Position numbers and translations under genes: made by a program. A DNA stretch of 64,000 nucleotides, taken from NCBI GenBank assembly GCA_937927975.1, contig CALEZT010000258.1, positions 11,657 to 75,656 on the forward strand. Direction: 5' to 3'. Source of the stretch: an uncultured Phycisphaerales bacterium. Its GTDB lineage: Bacteria > Planctomycetota > Phycisphaerae > Sedimentisphaerales > Anaerobacaceae. Positions 60,344 through 64,000 of this stretch are shown piece by piece; within the stretch, counting starts at the first letter, position 1, and the number at the start of each line of letters is the position of its first letter. The notes under the pieces were generated by a model, which searched no databases, had not been told where the DNA came from, and saw only the letters and a list, made by a program, of their open reading frames with translations.

Positions 60344-63300
60344 ATGACACGAGCAAGAACGCTATTGGCTACGGTTATTATCGGCCTTCTGGCCGTCGCG
60401 GCGATGGGCGGGCCGCGGGATGATCTTTGGAAACAAGTGAATGACGCGATCAACAGGGGGCTGCCCAAGACCGCGATGGAGATCCTGGACCAGATCATCC
60501 CTGGGGCTCTGGCGGATCAGGCGTACGCCGAGGCGACCAAGGCCATCGGTATGAAGATCGTCCAGGAGGGTCGGATTCAGGGGAATAAGCCGGAGGAGAG
60601 GATCACCCGCCTCCAGGCCGAGATTGCGACCGCTCCCGAGGCGATGAAGCCTGTGATGGAGACGATCCTGGGCCATTGGTTCTGGCAGTACTTCCAGGCC
60701 AATCGGTATCGGTTCCTGCAGCGGACGCAGACCGCCACCCCGCCGGGCGAGGATTTCACGACCTGGGACCTGGCCCGCATCCTGGCTGAGATCGACAAGC
60801 ACTTCACGCTGGCTTTGTGTGGCACCCCCGCCCTCGGGGGTGATCCCTCGAATTCCACAGCCGAGGGCGGCTGTGCCACATTGCTCAAGGCGACGCCGAT
60901 CGCTCAGTGGGACGACCTGATCGAGAAGGGGACGATGCCCGACTCGTATCGGCCCACGCTGTACGATTTCCTCGCGCACGAGGCTTTGTCCTTCTACAAC
61001 TCAGGCGAGCAGGCGGCCCTGCCGGAAGAGGTCTTCGAAGTCATGGCCGATGGCCCGATCTTTGCGCCGGTCGATGAGTTCCTCGCCTGGGACCCCCAAA
61101 CGTCGAACGTTTCGTCCGCCAGGCTCAAGGCGGTCCGCCTGTACCAGTCCCTGCTGAGCTTCCATCAGAACGATGCCGACAAGACCGCGTTTCTCGACGC
61201 GGACCTGCTTCGCCTGACGTTCGGCAACAACCACGCGATCGGGCCTGAGAAAGCGGATCTGTACATCGCGGCCCTGGAGCGGTTCGCGGACGAATGGCAG
61301 AGGCACGAGATCGCCGCCAGGGCGCTGTACGCCTGGGCCCATGTGCTCCACGGGCGGGAAGAGTACGTGGAGGCCCGGGCTTTGGCCGATCGCGGCTGGA
61401 AGGCCTATCCCGCCAGCGTGGGCGGCGTCCAGTGCTACAATCTCATTCAGGACATCGAGGGCCGATACACCGTGATCACCACGGAGCGGGTCTGGAACGA
61501 TCCGCTGCCTGCGATCGAGGTCACGTACCGCAACGTGACGCAGGTCTACTTCCGTGCGATCCCCCAGGAGGACATCACCCGGTCTGCGTGGTGGAGTCTG
61601 ACCGACGCGCAGCGAAGCGAACTGCTGGCCAGAACGCCTGCGCTCCAGTGGAGCGCGAAACTGCCCGCCACCGACGATTACCGGTTGCGGACGGAATCGG
61701 TGCCCGCGCCGCAAGGGCTCGCGAAAGGCTACTATCTCATCGTCGCCAGCCACGATCCTTCGTTCCAGAGACAGGACAACAAGGTCAGCGTCGCATCCGT
61801 CTGGGTGAGCGACCTGGCGCTGGTCGTTCGGAATCTCTACCGGGAAGGCGACGTCGAGGGATTCGTGCTCGCTGCGCACAGCGGCCAGCCGGTTTCCGCA
61901 GCGAAGGTCAGTCGCTGGGAATATGACTACGCGACTCTGACCTACAAGCCCGCCGAGGACACGCAGTCCGACGCCAACGGCATGTTCCGCTTCACAGGCA
62001 AAGGCGGCAAGTGGTCGGCCTTCCTGATCGTGGCCGAACACGAGGGCGACAGGCTCGCGGGCGCGAACACGTACTCGATGAGTCCGTCCGCTCCCGCCTC
62101 CACGCCGTATGAGCAGACGGTCCTCTTCACCGACCGCTCGCTCTATCGTCCCGGCCAGACGATCCAGTACAAGGGCATCTGCATCCGCGTGGATCAGACG
62201 AAGGACAGCTACGAAACCGTGTCGAACCGGCAGGTGACCGTGGTCTTCAACGACGCGAACGGGCAGGAGATCGCCCGCCAACAGACCTGGAGCAACGATT
62301 ACGGCTCGTTCAGCGGCAGCTTCACCGCCCCAACGGACCGGCTCACAGGAAGAATGTCCCTGAGCGTGGCCAGCGGTCCCGGCGGCTCGGCCAGCTTCAA
62401 CGTCGAAGAGTACAAGCGGCCGAAGTTCCTGGTGCAACTCGATCCGCCCGTGGAGGCCCCGCGTCTCAATGCCGAGGTGGTCGTGACAGGCAAGGCCACC
62501 GCGTACACCGGCGCTTCGATCGGCGGAGCCCAGGTCCAGTGGCGAGTGGTCCGCGAGGTGCGATACCCGGCCTGGAATTGGTGGGCTCGGTGGTATTACC
62601 CGACAAACGCGTCGCAGGCCATCGCGCACGGCACGTCGATCACCGAGACCGACGGCTCGTTCCGAGTCAAGTTCAAGGCCAAGCCGGACTTGTCCCTTGC
62701 TGAAGAAGACGAGCCCGTGTTCGCGTTCGCGATCTATGCGGATGTGACCGACACTACAGGCGAGACTCGCTCGGCCTCTCGCACGGTCAGCGCAGGATAC
62801 ACCGCGTTGCAGGCGACTCTCTCTGCCGCTGATTGGCAGACGCCAGCGAATCCTGTCGAGTTGACGGTCATAACGCAGTCGCTCGACGGCGAACCCGAGC
62901 CGGCGCAGGGCAGGGTCAGCGTGTACGCTCTCAAGCAGCCGGACAGGGTCATTCGTTCCTCGATAGGATCGAGCGGGTCGATTCCAGATGCGTCCAATCC
63001 GCAAACCTGGGAATTGGCGGAGTTGGTTGAAGAGCAGGCCTTCAGCACCGGCGCCGACGGCTCGGCTCTTGCCTCCGTCGCTTTGCAGGCGGGCGTCTAT
63101 CGCGCGATGCTCGCGACGCAGGACCGGTTCGGCAAAGCGGTCACCGCTCAACGGACGATCCTCGTGGTCGATCCGCAGGCGACGCATTTTGCGGTTCGGA
63201 TCGCCAATCACTTCGCGGCCCCGCGATGGTCCGTGGAGCCGGGCGAGACGTTCGTCGCCCTCTGGGGCACCGGCTACGACGCCGGGCGAGCCTATATGGA

Positions 63301-64000
63301 ATTGGAGTGCCGCGGCCAGGTCCTGCGGGCCTGGTGGACGGACCCGAGCCGGACTCAGGAGGTCGTCAGCGAAGAGGTCACCGAGGCCATGCGGGGCGGG
63401 TTCACCCTCCGCGCGACCTACGTCCGCGAGAACCGGGCCTACGTCAACGAGCGGATCGTGGACGTGCCCTGGACGAACAAGGACCTGACTCTCGCCTGGG
63501 AGCATTTCACGTCGTTGCTGGAGCCGGGACAGAAGGAGACCTGGACCGCGGTCATTCGCGGCGCCGACGCCCGCAAGGCGGCGGCCGAGATGGTGGCGGC
63601 CCTGTACGATGCGTCGCTCGATCAGTATCTCGAGCACGACTGGCCTCGCAAGTTCGCGGGATTCAGGACCGAAAGCAGTCGGCTGAGCAGTCGGTTCGAG
63701 AATTCCTTGATGCCGTTCTCAGCCATTGAATATGACTGGTACGTGCATTCCCTTTCGGTATCGCTGGTCTATCGCCATTTCCCGGACAGCATCCTGGGAT
63801 CGTACTACTGGTATGGCGGTCCCACCCGGGGTGGTGCGGCGGCACGCGGAGGCGATGCGAACAGCGGTTCGGACGCTCCGTTCGCCGAGAGTCCCACCGA
63901 CGGCCAGAAGAGCGAAGACAGCGGATCAGAGACGGCCTCGCAGTCAGGAGTGGATTTGAGCCAGGTCTCCGCCCGCACGAATCTCGACGAGACCGCGTTC
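60344..64000 (+). CDS. Alpha-2-macroglobulin family protein, 3'-truncated by window edge
   Basis: The frame is open from the ATG at 60344 (GGAG upstream) for 1219 codons to the last base. Signal peptide about 1-24 (TLLATVIIGLLAVAAMG). Residues about 25-350 form a helical N-terminal region peculiar to this bacterial subgroup. The MG domains follow, with the recognisable MG2/MG3 signature FTDRSLYRPGQTIQYKG at about residue 594, then FNVEEYKRPKFLVQLDPP. The thioester region, if any, would lie beyond the window. Bacterial members act as periplasmic protease traps, often partnered with PBP1C; that partner is not visible here. An in-frame palindromic repeat encodes residues about 158-180 (see 60819-60881). 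Confidence 0.88.
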   Translation, partial: MTRARTLLATVIIGLLAVAAMGGPRDDLWKQVNDAINRGLPKTAMEILDQIIPGALADQAYAEATKAIGMKIVQEGRIQGNKPEERITRLQAEIATAPEAMKPVMETILGHWFWQYFQANRYRFLQRTQTATPPGEDFTTWDLARILAEIDKHFTLALCGTPALGGDPSNSTAEGGCATLLKATPIAQWDDLIEKGTMPDSYRPTLYDFLAHEALSFYNSGEQAALPEEVFEVMADGPIFAPVDEFLAWDPQTSNVSSARLKAVRLYQSLLSFHQNDADKTAFLDADLLRLTFGNNHAIGPEKADLYIAALERFADEWQRHEIAARALYAWAHVLHGREEYVEARALADRGWKAYPASVGGVQCYNLIQDIEGRYTVITTERVWNDPLPAIEVTYRNVTQVYFRAIPQEDITRSAWWSLTDAQRSELLARTPALQWSAKLPATDDYRLRTESVPAPQGLAKGYYLIVASHDPSFQRQDNKVSVASVWVSDLALVVRNLYREGDVEGFVLAAHSGQPVSAAKVSRWEYDYATLTYKPAEDTQSDANGMFRFTGKGGKWSAFLIVAEHEGDRLAGANTYSMSPSAPASTPYEQTVLFTDRSLYRPGQTIQYKGICIRVDQTKDSYETVSNRQVTVVFNDANGQEIARQQTWSNDYGSFSGSFTAPTDRLTGRMSLSVASGPGGSASFNVEEYKRPKFLVQLDPPVEAPRLNAEVVVTGKATAYTGASIGGAQVQWRVVREVRYPAWNWWARWYYPTNASQAIAHGTSITETDGSFRVKFKAKPDLSLAEEDEPVFAFAIYADVTDTTGETRSASRTVSAGYTALQATLSAADWQTPANPVELTVITQSLDGEPEPAQGRVSVYALKQPDRVIRSSIGSSGSIPDASNPQTWELAELVEEQAFSTGADGSALASVALQAGVYRAMLATQDRFGKAVTAQRTILVVDPQATHFAVRIANHFAAPRWSVEPGETFVALWGTGYDAGRAYMELECRGQVLRAWWTDPSRTQEVVSEEVTEAMRGGFTLRATYVRENRAYVNERIVDVPWTNKDLTLAWEHFTSLLEPGQKETWTAVIRGADARKAAAEMVAALYDASLDQYLEHDWPRKFAGFRTESSRLSSRFENSLMPFSAIEYDWYVHSLSVSLVYRHFPDSILGSYYWYGGPTRGGAAARGGDANSGSDAPFAESPTDGQKSEDSGSETASQSGVDLSQVSARTNLDETAF
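60819..60881. repeat. In-frame palindromic repeat inside the alpha-2-macroglobulin gene
   Basis: Arms of about 25 bp (TGTGGCAC..CCGCCCTCGG..TG) point towards each other around a short GATCCCTCGAATTC-type centre. The sense frame reads CGTPALGGDPS and TAEGGCAT; the antisense frame reads NVAQPPSAV, a string I associate with planctomycete dispersed repeats. Confidence 0.7.

Noticed and set aside
61001..63637. Minus-strand 878-residue open frame
   Set aside because: Antisense to the alpha-2-macroglobulin family gene.

Overview
The window is high-GC bacterial DNA that most resembles a member of the Planctomycetota, probably class Phycisphaerae. This placement is inferred from several features seen together: a prepilin-like protein with an H-X9-D type C-terminus, many secreted LamG/discoidin proteins, Tat-signal oxidoreductases, a URO-D family methyltransferase-like protein next to a rhamnosidase, a spdEFG1-like elongation factor G, and several intergenic repeat families of the kind I associate with planctomycete genomes. 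No rRNA, tRNA, CRISPR array, transposase or phage gene was recognised.

Layout. 1-7442 is a minus-strand cluster: a URO-D family protein, a prepilin-like protein, a GH106-type rhamnosidase and a truncated secreted mosaic protein. 7795-31795 is a run of seven large plus-strand secreted mosaic proteins, interrupted once by a minus-strand SGNH hydrolase with TPR repeats. With the truncated gene at 1-2196 these form a family of eight. They share a common body (FN3-like, F5/8C discoidin, FN3-like, jelly-roll tail) behind different N-terminal modules (LamG, CBM9-like, discoidin-like, DNRLRE-like). Two pairs share long blocks that appear identical at DNA level (about 1.49 kb and 0.85 kb), pointing to recent recombination between copies.

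32057-37681 holds a GH51 arabinofuranosidase, a GH43/GH130-like propeller protein whose start region carries a palindromic element, a receiver-only response regulator and a Tat-exported MocA-family oxidoreductase. 37891-41188 is a promoter and cobalamin riboswitch followed by cobalamin-independent methionine synthase (metE) and an overlapping corrinoid adenosyltransferase gene. 41283-45915 holds signal peptidase I, a Cdd1-type helix-hairpin-helix protein, an aldo/keto reductase, a cytochrome c/PQQ-type sugar dehydrogenase fusion and a xylose-isomerase-like TIM-barrel protein.

45916-49696 is accessory: repeat-rich spacers around a TIR-domain protein and a divergently transcribed membrane protein. 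49697-53253 encodes a DEAD-box helicase and EF-G on the minus strand. 53941-64000 encodes three tandem GLUG-repeat secreted proteins, two with a PASTA-like domain, and the N-terminal 1219 residues of an alpha-2-macroglobulin family protein that runs off the window.

Taken together, the cluster suggests a polysaccharide degrader: exported rhamnosidase and arabinofuranosidase with carbohydrate-binding mosaic proteins outside, and several oxidoreductases/isomerases of sugar-acting families in the envelope. All functional statements come from reading translations by eye. Promoters and terminators were also found by eye.
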